From: Bradyrhizobium arachidis
Lineage (GTDB): Bacteria > Pseudomonadota > Alphaproteobacteria > Rhizobiales > Xanthobacteraceae
Direction: 5' to 3'
Length of the DNA: 64,000 nucleotides
NCBI RefSeq assembly: GCF_015291705.1
Contig: NZ_CP030050.1
Span: 3,720,001-3,784,000 of the forward strand
The notes beneath the pieces are model-generated. The model was not told the origin of the DNA. It did not search any database and worked only from the letters and a program-made list of their open reading frames with translations. How positions within the stretch are numbered: position 1 is the stretch's first letter; every line of letters starts with the position of its first letter. Of the stretch, positions 17,745-26,281 are shown in pieces. The position numbers and the translations under genes were made by a program.

Positions 17745-17975
17745 ATGAAAACGTTTTCGGACAAGGTCCGCGACATCGTGCGCAAGATCCCCAAGGGGAA
17801 GACCATGACGTACAAGGCTGTCGCTGCCAAAGCCGGCAATCCGAAAGCTGCACGCGCGGTTGGTGCCATCATGCGCACGAATGACGACCCATCGATCCCG
17901 TGTCATCGCGTTATTGCAAGCGGCGGCTCAATGCGCGGCTACGTTCGTCCGCGCCGTCGGCCGGCCCAACAATGA
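17745..17975 (+). CDS. Short MGMT-like (O6-alkylguanine-DNA alkyltransferase domain) protein
   Basis: A 76-residue protein matching the DNA-binding domain of methylguanine-DNA methyltransferases: FSDKVRDIVRKIPKGKTMTY, then RAVGAIMRTNDDPSIPCHRV, which includes the acceptor cysteine in PCHR. The domain normally continues beyond a GY motif with a glycine pair and a helix of some 20 residues, but here GSMRGY is followed by VRPRRRPAQQ and a stop. The 3' end may have been lost to a frameshift or recombination; a REP-like element begins 51 bases later. It could be an active short form or a decaying gene. No good ribosome binding site is evident. Confidence 0.6.
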   Translation: MKTFSDKVRDIVRKIPKGKTMTYKAVAAKAGNPKAARAVGAIMRTNDDPSIPCHRVIASGGSMRGYVRPRRRPAQQ

Positions 17976-18026
17976 TCCGCTTGACCGGGAGCTTCACCGT
18001 GCATCGCGGAAGAATGTGACATAGCC

Positions 18027-18060
18027 CGTAGGATGGGTTGAGCCTTTGCGAAACCCATCG
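18027..18060 (+). repeat. REP-like element, left copy
   Basis: A 34-base unit containing GATGGGTT and AACCCATC arms around a GAGCCTTTGCGA core, itself an imperfect palindrome. The same unit occurs reversed at 18228-18261 with a single base difference. Such units are typical of dispersed palindromes in rhizobial intergenic DNA. Confidence 0.7.
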
Positions 18061-18227
18061 TCAATCCAACGCCTCGCACAATATCGAAGACCGGGCTTGG
18101 ACTGATCGCCCGCCAGTCCATCGGGTAGCGAGTGAGATCGACGTGACCGTGAGACGAAGAAGGCCCCTAATTGCGCACGCGCTCCATGCTTCACCGGATT
18201 GGTACGCGGTCATGACGGAAACAAGAG

Positions 18228-18261
18228 CGATGGGTTTCGCAAGGGCTCAACCCATCCTACG
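18228..18261 (-). repeat. REP-like element, right copy (inverted)
   Basis: Reverse complement of the unit at 18027-18060, differing at one position (GAGCCC against GAGCCT). The pair forms a long-range inverted repeat enclosing 167 bases, the layout of a BIME or a small non-autonomous mobile unit. Confidence 0.7.
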
Positions 18262-18293
18262 TGCTGTGCAAGTCCAAAACTTCTCAGACTGGT

Positions 18294-18704
18294 TCAAGGG
18301 GCATTGGTTTGGAGCGGCTGGCCCTTGGTTGCGTATTGGAAACCGAGAGCTCTCGCTGGCTGTGCCGAACTCGCGTTTCTAAAGTTGTGGACCTCGCCCG
18401 GCATCTCCGCGTATGCCTCACCTGCCTTGAAGGTTTGCGGCGGCTTTCCATCAACCTCGTAGACAACTGCACCGTCGAGCACGTACACGAATCTCGGCGT
18501 CGGGTGCGAATGTCGGCCGGTAGCGGAGTTCGGCGGGATGTCAGCAACCCACACACTCATGTCTTTACCCTCCATTTCCGGAAGGGCAGTCTTGAGAAGG
18601 TCGGTCCGTTTGATCGTTGGTGCCTGTTGTCCGACTGTGATCTGACCGCCGATTAGGAATAAAGCGGTACCAAGGATCGTCCCAGACAAAATGGCTCGCC
18701 ACAT
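18294..18704 (-). CDS. Cupin domain protein, exported
   Basis: A 136-residue single-cupin protein. The N-terminal stretch WRAILSGTILGTALFLIGG is a signal peptide or anchor. The cupin metal-binding motifs are GRHSHPTPRFVYVLDG (two histidines and a downstream tyrosine in the usual glutamate area) and PGEVHNFRNAS (third histidine). The start ATG at 18704 has GGGAG about eight bases upstream; the longer frame to 18803 is not needed. A gene of this kind may bind a small molecule or have dioxygenase or isomerase activity; nothing in the neighbourhood tells which. Confidence 0.8.
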   Translation of the reverse strand: MWRAILSGTILGTALFLIGGQITVGQQAPTIKRTDLLKTALPEMEGKDMSVWVADIPPNSATGRHSHPTPRFVYVLDGAVVYEVDGKPPQTFKAGEAYAEMPGEVHNFRNASSAQPARALGFQYATKGQPLQTNAP

Positions 18705-18860
18705 AGCGGGCTCCCATTGCTTTGAGCGGGCGGAGCGGCTCGCGACCGCACAAGTCTTGGGTGTGAGCACAGCTACGGCAAGTCCGCTCCGGTGGCGCAC
18801 CATGCCGCGATTGGTCTGCTAAGGGCCAATTTCGGTGGGCAGGCCGAAGGTTTCCGCCGC

Positions 18861-19394
18861 TCATCCACTTCGCGCGTCGCGCACCGCCTGCGCGACTTTC
18901 GTCGCCTGCGACACCCGTCCGATCTTTGCGCCTGCAATGATCTTTCTTCGGCGTGTGCTTGCCTTCGGCACCATGCCTTCGTTCGCGTTGGCTCCGGCTG
19001 GGGGATTGGTCGTGAAGTTCGCGGCGCGATGCAGGGCGAGAGCCTTTCGCGCCGCTTCAACATGCGCGGTCCGAGCTGCCAGGTTGTGAAGGCGCCTAAG
19101 CTCGTTGTTCAACCGCTTCAGTGCCGCGGCGAAGACTTGCTTGCGTTCTGATGCATGCTCGGCGGTTCCTGGAAAGCTGGCTCCGCGAGCCTCGGCCTTT
19201 CCGCGCCCCTCTCGCTGCCTTTGTCGGCCGAGCGTTCGCTCCTTGTCGCGCATCTTGCGCAAGCGAGGTCGCATGGCCTCGAGCTCAGCGATGTCGACGT
19301 GATAGATGGCGGGATGGTGCGTGAGGCGGATCGTCTCATATTCCTCGTGGCTGAGGAGGCTGCGTTCGAGCTTGCAGGGGACCGACATTCTCAT
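18861..19394 (-). CDS. Hypothetical basic coiled-coil-like protein
   Basis: A 177-residue protein that I do not recognise. It is rich in Arg, Lys and Ala, with long helical charged stretches (IAELEAMRPRLRKMRDKERT and LKRLNNELRRLHNLAARTAH) and a basic tail (STRRRKIIAGAKIG). The pattern suggests a helical, perhaps nucleic-acid-binding or structural protein of the cytoplasm; no signal peptide or membrane helix is present. The reading frame has the third-position GC bias of real genes here and no competing frame on the other strand has family features. An alternative start lies two codons downstream (MSVPCK). Confidence 0.55.
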   Translation of the reverse strand: MRMSVPCKLERSLLSHEEYETIRLTHHPAIYHVDIAELEAMRPRLRKMRDKERTLGRQRQREGRGKAEARGASFPGTAEHASERKQVFAAALKRLNNELRRLHNLAARTAHVEAARKALALHRAANFTTNPPAGANANEGMVPKASTRRRKIIAGAKIGRVSQATKVAQAVRDARSG

Positions 19395-19453
19395 CCCTCC
19401 AGTTGATTTCCTTGAAGTTCAGGCAGATGAACCCATCCAGGTCGACGATTTTC

Positions 19454-19891
19454 TCAATCATCAAGCCGCACCCACCAACAATGATCGGCCGCCTCAGTCG
19501 TCGGTTCCTTCTGTTCACCTGGCGGGCTGAGATCCCATTTTGTCGCTGGATCAATACAAAACAGGGTCAGTCCGCCGCTTGTCCAGTCGTGAACCTTCTT
19601 GACCCGGTACATCGTGCCGCCTGGTCCGAAACGGGTGCAGACGTTGGTGAACATGCCGCTTCCCGCGGCGGGGTTGTCCGGTAGGGCGTGGCGGTCGACA
19701 AATTGCAGTGCCGCCGAGAGGCCATCCGTGGTGCGCGTGCGTTCCAGCTCCTTGGTGTTCTCCAGGTCGAAGCAGGCGAGCGTTTGGGACCGCAGCGTGA
19801 TGATGTCGTCGATTTGGGGCAGCTTGGCGGCATGGGCGGGAGCGATGGCAGCTACAGCCAACGCTGCAATCAGCCGAGATGATGGCTTCAT
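19454..19891 (-). CDS. Hypothetical exported protein
   Basis: A 145-residue protein of unknown function with a clear signal peptide (SSRLIAALAVAAIAPAHAAK). The ATG at 19891 is supported by GGGAG about nine bases upstream. The mature part has three cysteines (QTLACFD, TNVCTRFG, LFCIDPA) and a C-terminal WWVRLDD; two of the cysteines could form a disulfide in the periplasm. It resembles small conserved exported proteins of Bradyrhizobium, but I cannot name a family. Confidence 0.65.
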   Translation of the reverse strand: MKPSSRLIAALAVAAIAPAHAAKLPQIDDIITLRSQTLACFDLENTKELERTRTTDGLSAALQFVDRHALPDNPAAGSGMFTNVCTRFGPGGTMYRVKKVHDWTSGGLTLFCIDPATKWDLSPPGEQKEPTTEAADHCWWVRLDD

Positions 19892-20039
19892 GGCCGTGGC
19901 TCCCTTCACGATTTCAGCCCCCTGGCTTCCGCGAGCTTGGAGCCAAGGGAAGTACCTCAGCCGAAACTGACGCAAGTCCACCAAGGGCCGGGAGCCGAAC
20001 TCAAGCGAGAGCCTCGCCCGGTGCGCCCGCGGCGTTCAA

Positions 20040-20279
20040 TCACTGTCTGCCCTGCTGCGAGCGTCCGAATGCATAGCGCGGATTGACCCCGCAGGACGCA
20101 TGGGTGCCGGAGGCAGCCGCCCTGCACTGCTGGAGGGTCGCGAACTGGCAGTTGCCGGGATGGCCCCAGCGGCGGCCTTGCAGGCAGTAGCGATCTGCGG
20201 CCGCGACCGCGGGCGAGAGTGATCCGACCGTGACCAGGATCAGAATGGCGGACACCGCAGCAAACAGAATACGGCTCAT
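20040..20279 (-). CDS. DUF3551-like small exported protein
   Basis: A 79-residue protein with a signal peptide (FAAVSAILILVTVGSLSPAVA) and the compact cysteine pattern YCLQGRRWGHPGNCQF, QQCRAAASGT and ASCGVNPRY, four cysteines that probably make two disulfides. This pattern is typical of the DUF3551 family, which is abundant in Bradyrhizobium and relatives and has no known function. It is a single gene with a divergent 450-base gap before the next gene. Confidence 0.78.
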   Translation of the reverse strand: MSRILFAAVSAILILVTVGSLSPAVAAADRYCLQGRRWGHPGNCQFATLQQCRAAASGTHASCGVNPRYAFGRSQQGRQ

Positions 20280-20728
20280 CTCAGTCCTCCTGCACTACTC
20301 GTTGGGTGAGTGCTCACCTGTGCTCCACCTGGGTTGGAAAGGCACCGGGACCAAGGTCCATAATAACTTCAGCGTGCCGAATGATGATCCGATCATACCC
20401 TTAGAGTTCGCGGTGAATTTCCCGAAATCCTGCCTCGTGCCGATCCCGGGAACAGGGGAAATTCGGAAGGCCGGTTAGGGTCAAGAGCGCCCGCAAGCGG
20501 TCTTCCCGGTGCTGTCTGCCTCTAGTCTGCTCGTCGACGGCAAGCCGACTTCAGATTCAAGACAAAGGACAGCAATAGACCACGACTCGAAATGAGCCAC
20601 CGCGCAGGAATGGGAATTGCCGATCAGGTCGGTTGAACGCCAAAGCTGTTGCCCGTACCGCCTGAATTAGAGAACGAAATTGTCCGTTCGGCAGCCTAAG
20701 GTTGGGGAGCGCGAAGGTGAGGGGGGCG
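20280..20728. other. Intergenic stretch without recognisable features
   Basis: This 449-base gap separates the DUF3551-like gene from the cysteine synthase-family gene. The overlapping short frames are not gene-like, and I see no terminator, riboswitch or repeat. It must hold the promoters of both divergent genes. Confidence 0.5.
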
Positions 20729-21715
20729 ATGAACGGTATCCGAACAGGATTTTTGGACTCCATCGGCAATACGCCATTGATCAGGCTGCGAAGGGCATCG
20801 GAGGCCACGGGCTGCGAGATCTACGGCAAGGCCGAATTTCTCAATCCCGGCGGATCGATCAAGGATCGCGCGGCCCTCGCCATGGTCAACGATGCCGAGC
20901 GACGTGGCAGGCTCAAGCCGGGCGGCGTCATCGTCGAAGGGACGGCGGGAAATGTCGGCATCGGCATCGCGCTCGTCGCCAATGCACGCGGCTATCGCAG
21001 CGTGATCGTGATGCCTGACACACAAAGTCAGGAGAAGAAGGATATGTTGCGGTTGTGTGGCGCGGACCTGCGACTGGTCCCCGCCGTGCCGTATTCAAAT
21101 CCCGGCCATTACGCACGCTATTCAGGTCAGCTCGCCGAAGAACTCGGTGCATTCTGGGCCAACCAGTTCGACAACACTGCCAATCGCGAGGGCCACTACC
21201 GCACGACCGGGCCGGAGATTTGGGAGCAAACGGGCGGAAACATCGATGGCTTTACCTGTGCCGTTGGCAGTGGCGGGACTTTGGGTGGGGTCGCGCGCGC
21301 CCTCAAGGAGCGCAACCCAGCCGTCAGGATTGCGCTCAGCGACCCCATGGGCGCTGCGCTCTATAACTGGTTCACCAAGGGCGAGCTGACGAGCGAAGGC
21401 GACTCCATCACCGAAGGGATAGGGCAAGGGCGTGTGACCAGGAACCTGGAGGGCACGCCAATCGATGCGGCGTATCAGATCACGGACGAGGAAGCGTTGC
21501 CCGTTCTGTTCGATCTGATCGAGCATGAAGGGCTGGTGCTCGGTGGATCGAGCGCCATCAACATCGTCGGAGCCATGCGGCTTGCGCGCGACCTCGGTCC
21601 CGGCAAGACCATCGTGACGATCCTCGCGGATGGCGGTCAGCGCTATCAATCCAAGCTGTTCAACCCGGAATTTCTGCGCAAGAAGAATCTGCCCATCCCA
21701 CATTGGATGGGATAG
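20729..21715 (+). CDS. Cysteine synthase family PLP-dependent enzyme
   Basis: A 328-residue fold-type II pyridoxal-phosphate enzyme that would join O-acetylserine (or a related substrate) with sulfide or homocysteine. The N-terminus has IGNTPLIRLRRASEATG, the PLP lysine is in NPGGSIKDRAAL (near residue 42), the phosphate cup is in GSGGTLGGVAR and the substrate loop in EGTAGNVGIGIA. That loop has TAGN where classic CysK has TSGNTG. A cystathionine beta-synthase-like or specialised role is therefore possible. The ATG at 20729 follows GAGGGGGG; an upstream TTG at 20702 is less likely. Confidence 0.88.
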   Translation: MNGIRTGFLDSIGNTPLIRLRRASEATGCEIYGKAEFLNPGGSIKDRAALAMVNDAERRGRLKPGGVIVEGTAGNVGIGIALVANARGYRSVIVMPDTQSQEKKDMLRLCGADLRLVPAVPYSNPGHYARYSGQLAEELGAFWANQFDNTANREGHYRTTGPEIWEQTGGNIDGFTCAVGSGGTLGGVARALKERNPAVRIALSDPMGAALYNWFTKGELTSEGDSITEGIGQGRVTRNLEGTPIDAAYQITDEEALPVLFDLIEHEGLVLGGSSAINIVGAMRLARDLGPGKTIVTILADGGQRYQSKLFNPEFLRKKNLPIPHWMG

Positions 21716-21739
21716 CAACCGCATCGGGCAGGATGCGCG

Positions 21740-24433
21740 CTAGCGGGCCGACCATTGTTCGGCGGGCCGAAGCAACTCATCCAGCGCGCTCATCGAGGCC
21801 TCGCGAAGCGCGGCGAGACCGCGGGCGGCGCTCTGGCACTCGGCCGGGGACATCGAGGGGGCCGCCAGCTCGACCTCACGGCAGCGCTCGAACAGGCGGA
21901 CGAGGCCGAGCGCGCCGGCGGCGCTGCCGAGCTGGTGCGTGGATCGCGCGAGCTGCATGCGGTCGCCAATTGTCGCGGCCTTGGCGATGTCATCGATCAG
22001 CTTTTCGCTGGTCTCTTCCAGCAGACGGTGGAGCTTTGCGATTTGCGCCGCGCCCAGCAGCTCTTTCTGGTCGTCGAGAAAGTGCCGGTCGATCAATGCG
22101 CCCGCGGTGAGCTGCACGTCTGCCGGCTCAGCCTCGAGATCGTCCTCGATCGCTTCGCGCAGCGCATTGATCAGGATCGGCTTGCTGACGATCTTGGCGA
22201 TGCCTGCGCCTGCAAGCCGTTCGCGGGCGCTGCGCGAGACGTCGGCGGTCACGGCGATGATGCGCGGCATCTTCGGCAAGGCCAGCTTGCCGATCTTTGA
22301 TGCCGCTTCCACGCCATCCATGTCGGGCATGTGCAGGTCCATCAGAATCACGTCGAAGGCCTGATCGCGCGCGAGCGCGATGGCCGAGGCGCCGTTGCCG
22401 GCGAGGGTGGGGCGGTGGCCGAGCCGTTTCAGGATGGCTTCGCCGACCTCGCGATTGACGGGATCGTCGTCCACCAGCAGCACGCTGAGCTGCCGCGACG
22501 GCGGCGGAATTGCACCTTGCGCGACGCCGCTCGCGGCGCGGCCGAGCGGCACTTCGAGCGTGAACGTGCTGCCTTCGCCCGGCGTGCTCGTCACCGTCAG
22601 CTCGCCGCGCATCAGGCGTGTGAGGCGCCGGGCGATCGCAAGGCCGAGGCCGGTGCCGCCGAACCTGCGCGCGATGCTGTCGTCCGCTTGCACGAAGTCC
22701 TCGAAGATCCGCTCGTGCATGTCAGGGGCGATGCCGATGCCGGTATCGCGGACCGTGACGCGCAGCAGCACATGATTGTCGTGCTGCTCGGCTTCTGCCC
22801 TCACGGCGATCCCGCCGTGTGGGGTGAACTTGATCGCGTTGCCGATCAGGTTGAGCAGGATGCGGTTGAGCCGGACGGGATCGCCGTGCACCGAGATATC
22901 GGCCGTTGCCTCACAGGCGAGATCGAAGGCGAGGCCCTTGCCGAAGGCCTGCGGGCGCATCAGATCGGCGGCGGTCTCGACGAGCTGGTCGAGCCGGAAG
23001 TCGCGCGTCTCCAACGCCTCGGTGCTGGCCTCCAGACGCGCATATTCCAGGATGGCATCGACCAGCGCGATCAGCGTTTCGCCCGATGCGGCCGCGGTCG
23101 CAAGCTGGCGGCGCTGCGCTTCGCTGAGGCTGCCGTCGTCGAGCAGTTGCAGCACGCCCATGACGCCATTGAGCGGCGTGCGCAGCTCGTGGCTGACGAC
23201 GGCGAGGAAGCGCGACTTGGTCTCGTTGGCCGCCACCGCCGCGCTGCGCGCGCGCTCGGCGGCATCGTGCTCGGCAAGGGCCTGATCGCGCGCCTTCTCC
23301 AGCTCGGAGGTGCGCTCGATCACCTTGCGCTCCAGCGTCGCATAGGATTCGCGCAAATGCGCGGCCATGCGGTTGAACTGGTCGCCGAGCGCTTCCAGCT
23401 CGTCGCCGGTCTTGATTGCGAGCCGCAGGCCGAGATCGCCGCTGCCGATCCGGCGTGCGCCCTGCGTCAGGATCTGGATCGGCACGGTCATGCGCCGGCT
23501 GAGGAAGAGTGAGACCAGCACCGCGCCGGCAAGCAGAATGACAAGCAGAAAGGTCGATCGCCCGATCGATGCATAGATCGGCGCATAGGCTTCGCTGAGC
23601 GGCAGCTCGACGAACACCAGCCAGCCGAGCGAGGGGACGGTCGCATAGGTCGACAGCACGCGCTGGCCCGAGAGGTCCTCCTTGACCAGGCCGCCCGAGG
23701 GCGGCCCGACGCCGTCGAGCGCAGTGCGCACGTCCGCATGTCCGGAAAGATCGCTGCGTTGCAGCGCCGGCCACAGATCGGGATGCGCGATCAAGACCCC
23801 CTGCCGATCGACCACATAGGCCTTGCCGGTGTTGCCGACCCTGATCCCGGCGACCAGGTCCCAGATGAAGCGCAGATTGACCTCGGCGACGACCACATTG
23901 GGGGAGCGGCCGGTGCCGCGCGTCGCAATCGTCATGAACGGCTCGGTGTCGCCGAAGAAGTAGACGGGCCCGTAGTAGGCCCGGCTTTCATTGGCGCCGC
24001 GGAAGGCCGGCGACGTCGAGAGATCGGCCTTGCTGCCGATCCTGTCGGCGATGCGGCGCGACACGCGCACCTGTTCGCGGCCCTGTGCATCGAGCTCGGC
24101 GATCTCCGCGATCGCGGGCGAGAGGCGCAGCAGGCGGATGGAGTTAAGGCGATCGTCTTCGTTGGTCGACAGCTCCGGCGGCAGGCGCGAGAGCCATCTG
24201 ATCTGGTTCTCGATCTGGCCGATGAACTGGCCGATCTGGATCGCCGCGCTTGCCGCCTGCTCGCGCTGGATCGCGGCGAGAAGCTGCTTCTGCTCGCGAT
24301 AGGAGAACCAGACGTCGAAGCCGGTGTTGATAGCGAGCGCGGCGAAGGCGAGGGCGACGATCGAGACGAGATATTTGCGGAACAGCCGGCCGGGAGGCGT
24401 CCGCAAATGTCCCTGGTCGACCTCTTCGTTCAC
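21740..24433 (-). CDS. Hybrid sensor histidine kinase/response regulator with Hpt domain
   Basis: An 897-residue membrane sensor. A first membrane helix (about residues 21-43) and a second (STFLLVILLAGAVLVSLFLS, about 288-310) enclose a periplasmic Cache-like sensor; then come HAMP, a HisKA domain with SHELRTPLNG (near 415), a HATPase with GTGLGLAIARRL, a receiver with LLVDDDPVNRE and the phospho-acceptor in LMDLHMPDMDG (near 700), and a C-terminal Hpt with THQLGSAAGALG (near 832). The GTG start at 24433 overlaps the stop of the upstream binding-protein gene; the open frame upstream of it is antisense noise. The partner response regulator is not nearby. Confidence 0.92.
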   Translation of the reverse strand: MNEEVDQGHLRTPPGRLFRKYLVSIVALAFAALAINTGFDVWFSYREQKQLLAAIQREQAASAAIQIGQFIGQIENQIRWLSRLPPELSTNEDDRLNSIRLLRLSPAIAEIAELDAQGREQVRVSRRIADRIGSKADLSTSPAFRGANESRAYYGPVYFFGDTEPFMTIATRGTGRSPNVVVAEVNLRFIWDLVAGIRVGNTGKAYVVDRQGVLIAHPDLWPALQRSDLSGHADVRTALDGVGPPSGGLVKEDLSGQRVLSTYATVPSLGWLVFVELPLSEAYAPIYASIGRSTFLLVILLAGAVLVSLFLSRRMTVPIQILTQGARRIGSGDLGLRLAIKTGDELEALGDQFNRMAAHLRESYATLERKVIERTSELEKARDQALAEHDAAERARSAAVAANETKSRFLAVVSHELRTPLNGVMGVLQLLDDGSLSEAQRRQLATAAASGETLIALVDAILEYARLEASTEALETRDFRLDQLVETAADLMRPQAFGKGLAFDLACEATADISVHGDPVRLNRILLNLIGNAIKFTPHGGIAVRAEAEQHDNHVLLRVTVRDTGIGIAPDMHERIFEDFVQADDSIARRFGGTGLGLAIARRLTRLMRGELTVTSTPGEGSTFTLEVPLGRAASGVAQGAIPPPSRQLSVLLVDDDPVNREVGEAILKRLGHRPTLAGNGASAIALARDQAFDVILMDLHMPDMDGVEAASKIGKLALPKMPRIIAVTADVSRSARERLAGAGIAKIVSKPILINALREAIEDDLEAEPADVQLTAGALIDRHFLDDQKELLGAAQIAKLHRLLEETSEKLIDDIAKAATIGDRMQLARSTHQLGSAAGALGLVRLFERCREVELAAPSMSPAECQSAARGLAALREASMSALDELLRPAEQWSAR

Positions 24434-25473
24434 TCGCGGATCTCGTCGGCGCGCGCCAGCAGCGTGAATGGAATCCTCAATCCGAGCGCGTTGGCAACGC
24501 TGCGGTTGATCAGGAGCTCGTATTTGCGCGGCGATTGCACCGGCAGGTCGCCTGCCTTGGTGCCGCGCAGGATGAGATCGACATAGTCGGCCGAGCGCAC
24601 CTCGAGCGTCGGGCCGTAGCTCATCAGTCCGCCCGCGTCCATGAAGTAGTGAAACGGATAGATCATCGGGACGCGATATTTTGCCGTTGCTGCGACGATC
24701 GCCTGGCGGTTCACCACCAGGAAGCTGTCGACGAGCGAGATCATCGCGGCCTTGGGCGGCTCGGAAAAGCGGCCGATCGCGCCCTCGATCTCCGCGGCCT
24801 TGCCGACGGGGACGAGGACCACGCCGACCCCGCATGTCACGGCCTCCGCCTCGAGCGAGTCGAGATAGTAGCGCCCGGCGCGCGGCGTCGTCGCCGGATT
24901 GTACAGCACGCCGACACGCGCGATGTCGGGCACGGCCTCCTTGATGAGCTGAAGCCATTTGCCGCCCATCTCGGGCGTGCTGCTGGTGAAGCCGGTGACG
25001 TTGCCGCCGGGATGGGCGAGGCTCTCGACGAAGCCGTTGCCGACGGGATCGTTGGAGGTCGCGAACACGATCGGGATCGTCCTGGTGGCCGCGAGGACGG
25101 CCGCGGTCTCACCCGTCGAGCCGGTCAGGATGACGTCGGGCTTGAGATCGATGATCTCCTGGATGGCGCTCTTCAACTTGTCGGCTCCGCCGAAGCTCGA
25201 GCGCAGCTCCAGGCGGAAATTGACCCCTTCGACCCAGCCGCGTTGCCGCAGGCCTGCAATGAGGCCGCCAAGCCGGGTGGTCGCAGCTTCGGTCATGCTG
25301 CGTCTCGTCAGCTCGTCGTCGAGTGACAATGCAGTCAGCGAGGCGACGATGCGCATGCGATCCGGCGTTGCGCCGAGCGCGAAGAAGCCCGCGGCAGTTG
25401 CGCCGGCGAGGCGAAGGAAATCGCGGCGGGCGACCGCCGGCGCAGCGCGGGCAGGAGCGGGCCGCTCAATCAT
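24430..25473 (-). CDS. ABC-type substrate-binding protein (PF04392-like), Tat signal
   Basis: A 347-residue periplasmic binding protein of the ABC_sub_bind (YtcQ/TrpX-like) type. A twin-arginine motif (ARRDFLRLAGATAAGFFALG) indicates Tat export. Family features include GLRQRGWVEGVNFRLE and DVILTGSTGETAAVLAATRT, then PIVFATSNDPVGNGFVESLA. No permease or ATPase gene adjoins it. Instead its stop overlaps the GTG of the sensor kinase gene (GTGA), so the two are made together and the protein may present a ligand to the kinase. Ligand unknown. Confidence 0.88.
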   Translation of the reverse strand: MIERPAPARAAPAVARRDFLRLAGATAAGFFALGATPDRMRIVASLTALSLDDELTRRSMTEAATTRLGGLIAGLRQRGWVEGVNFRLELRSSFGGADKLKSAIQEIIDLKPDVILTGSTGETAAVLAATRTIPIVFATSNDPVGNGFVESLAHPGGNVTGFTSSTPEMGGKWLQLIKEAVPDIARVGVLYNPATTPRAGRYYLDSLEAEAVTCGVGVVLVPVGKAAEIEGAIGRFSEPPKAAMISLVDSFLVVNRQAIVAATAKYRVPMIYPFHYFMDAGGLMSYGPTLEVRSADYVDLILRGTKAGDLPVQSPRKYELLINRSVANALGLRIPFTLLARADEIRE

Positions 25474-25644
25474 GAAATGTTTCGCAAAAATTGTTCCTGA
25501 CGCTGTGCATATCCCGAAAGGCTAGCAACCACAATTGATGAAAAACTACGCTTATGAATGCTCATTCGCAGCCTTTGGCAGCCCGATACCGTAAGCCTAC
25601 GCGGCCAGGGAGTCGTCTGTTTCGGGTTCTGCAAGAACCAGCCT

Positions 25645-26277
25645 TCAACGCCGCAGCGTGAATTCGCCCGCTCCCCGCCGGTGCTCCCATTTCGCCCGCT
25701 CCAGCTCCGGCCGGTCGCATTCAGCCTCGGGATAGCCGACGCAGAGATAGGCGATGAACTTCCAGGTATCAGGCACGTCGAGAATGGTGTGAATGCGTGC
25801 AGGATTCAGGATCGACACCCAGCCAAGGCCGATACCTTCCGCGCGCGCGGCGAGCCACATCGCGGTGATCGCGGCGACGACGGAATATTCCGTCGTCTCC
25901 GGCATGGTGGCGCGGCCGAGGCCGTGGCCGATGTCGCTGGCCTTGTCGGCGAATACGGCGAGGTGGCCCGGCGCCTGCTCGAGCCCCGACAGTTTGAGCG
26001 TGGCGTAGCGCGCGGCGCGTTCGCCGGCATAGGCACCGAGCGCATCGGCGTTGCATGATTTGAAGTCGTCGATCACGGCGCGGCGGCGAGCGGCATCGTC
26101 GACGATGACGAAGCGCCAGGGCTGGCTGAGCCCGACCGAAGGCGAGAGGCAGGCGGTCTCGATCAGGCGGTCGATGGCGCCGTCCGGCAGCGGATCGGTG
26201 CGAAAGCGGCGCACATCGCGGCGCCACACGAACAGCTCGTGCAATTGCCGGCGGAAGGTGTCGTCGAACTCGACCAT
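25645..26277 (-). CDS. bluB: 5,6-dimethylbenzimidazole synthase BluB
   Basis: BluB, 210 residues, of the nitroreductase fold, cleaves reduced flavin mononucleotide with oxygen to give 5,6-dimethylbenzimidazole, the lower ligand of B12. The N-terminus has LFVWRRDVRRFRTDPLP and the FMN-binding block CLSPSVGLSQPWRFVIVDD, both characteristic of BluB, and later GIGLGWVSILNP. It is the last gene of the minus-strand set with cobS and cobU, four bases after the cobS stop, which fits joint supply of lower ligand and nucleotide loop assembly. Confidence 0.95.
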   Translation of the reverse strand: MVEFDDTFRRQLHELFVWRRDVRRFRTDPLPDGAIDRLIETACLSPSVGLSQPWRFVIVDDAARRRAVIDDFKSCNADALGAYAGERAARYATLKLSGLEQAPGHLAVFADKASDIGHGLGRATMPETTEYSVVAAITAMWLAARAEGIGLGWVSILNPARIHTILDVPDTWKFIAYLCVGYPEAECDRPELERAKWEHRRGAGEFTLRR

Positions 26278-26281
26278 CGGC

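Larger units (their letters stand above)
17976..18293. other. Intergenic stretch bounded by REP-like inverted repeats
   Basis: This 318-base gap contains two 34-base elements in opposite orientation (18027-18060 and 18228-18261). The 167 bases between them carry no convincing gene or known motif. Confidence 0.5.

Noticed and set aside
22331..23512. A 393-residue plus-strand frame within the kinase gene
   Set aside because: Shadow of the minus-strand kinase; composition dominated by Arg, His and Asp, with no recognisable domain.
24434..24958. N-terminal extension of the sensor kinase frame
   Set aside because: It lies within the binding-protein gene and reads as Arg/Gly-rich noise; a GTG at 24433 overlaps the upstream stop.
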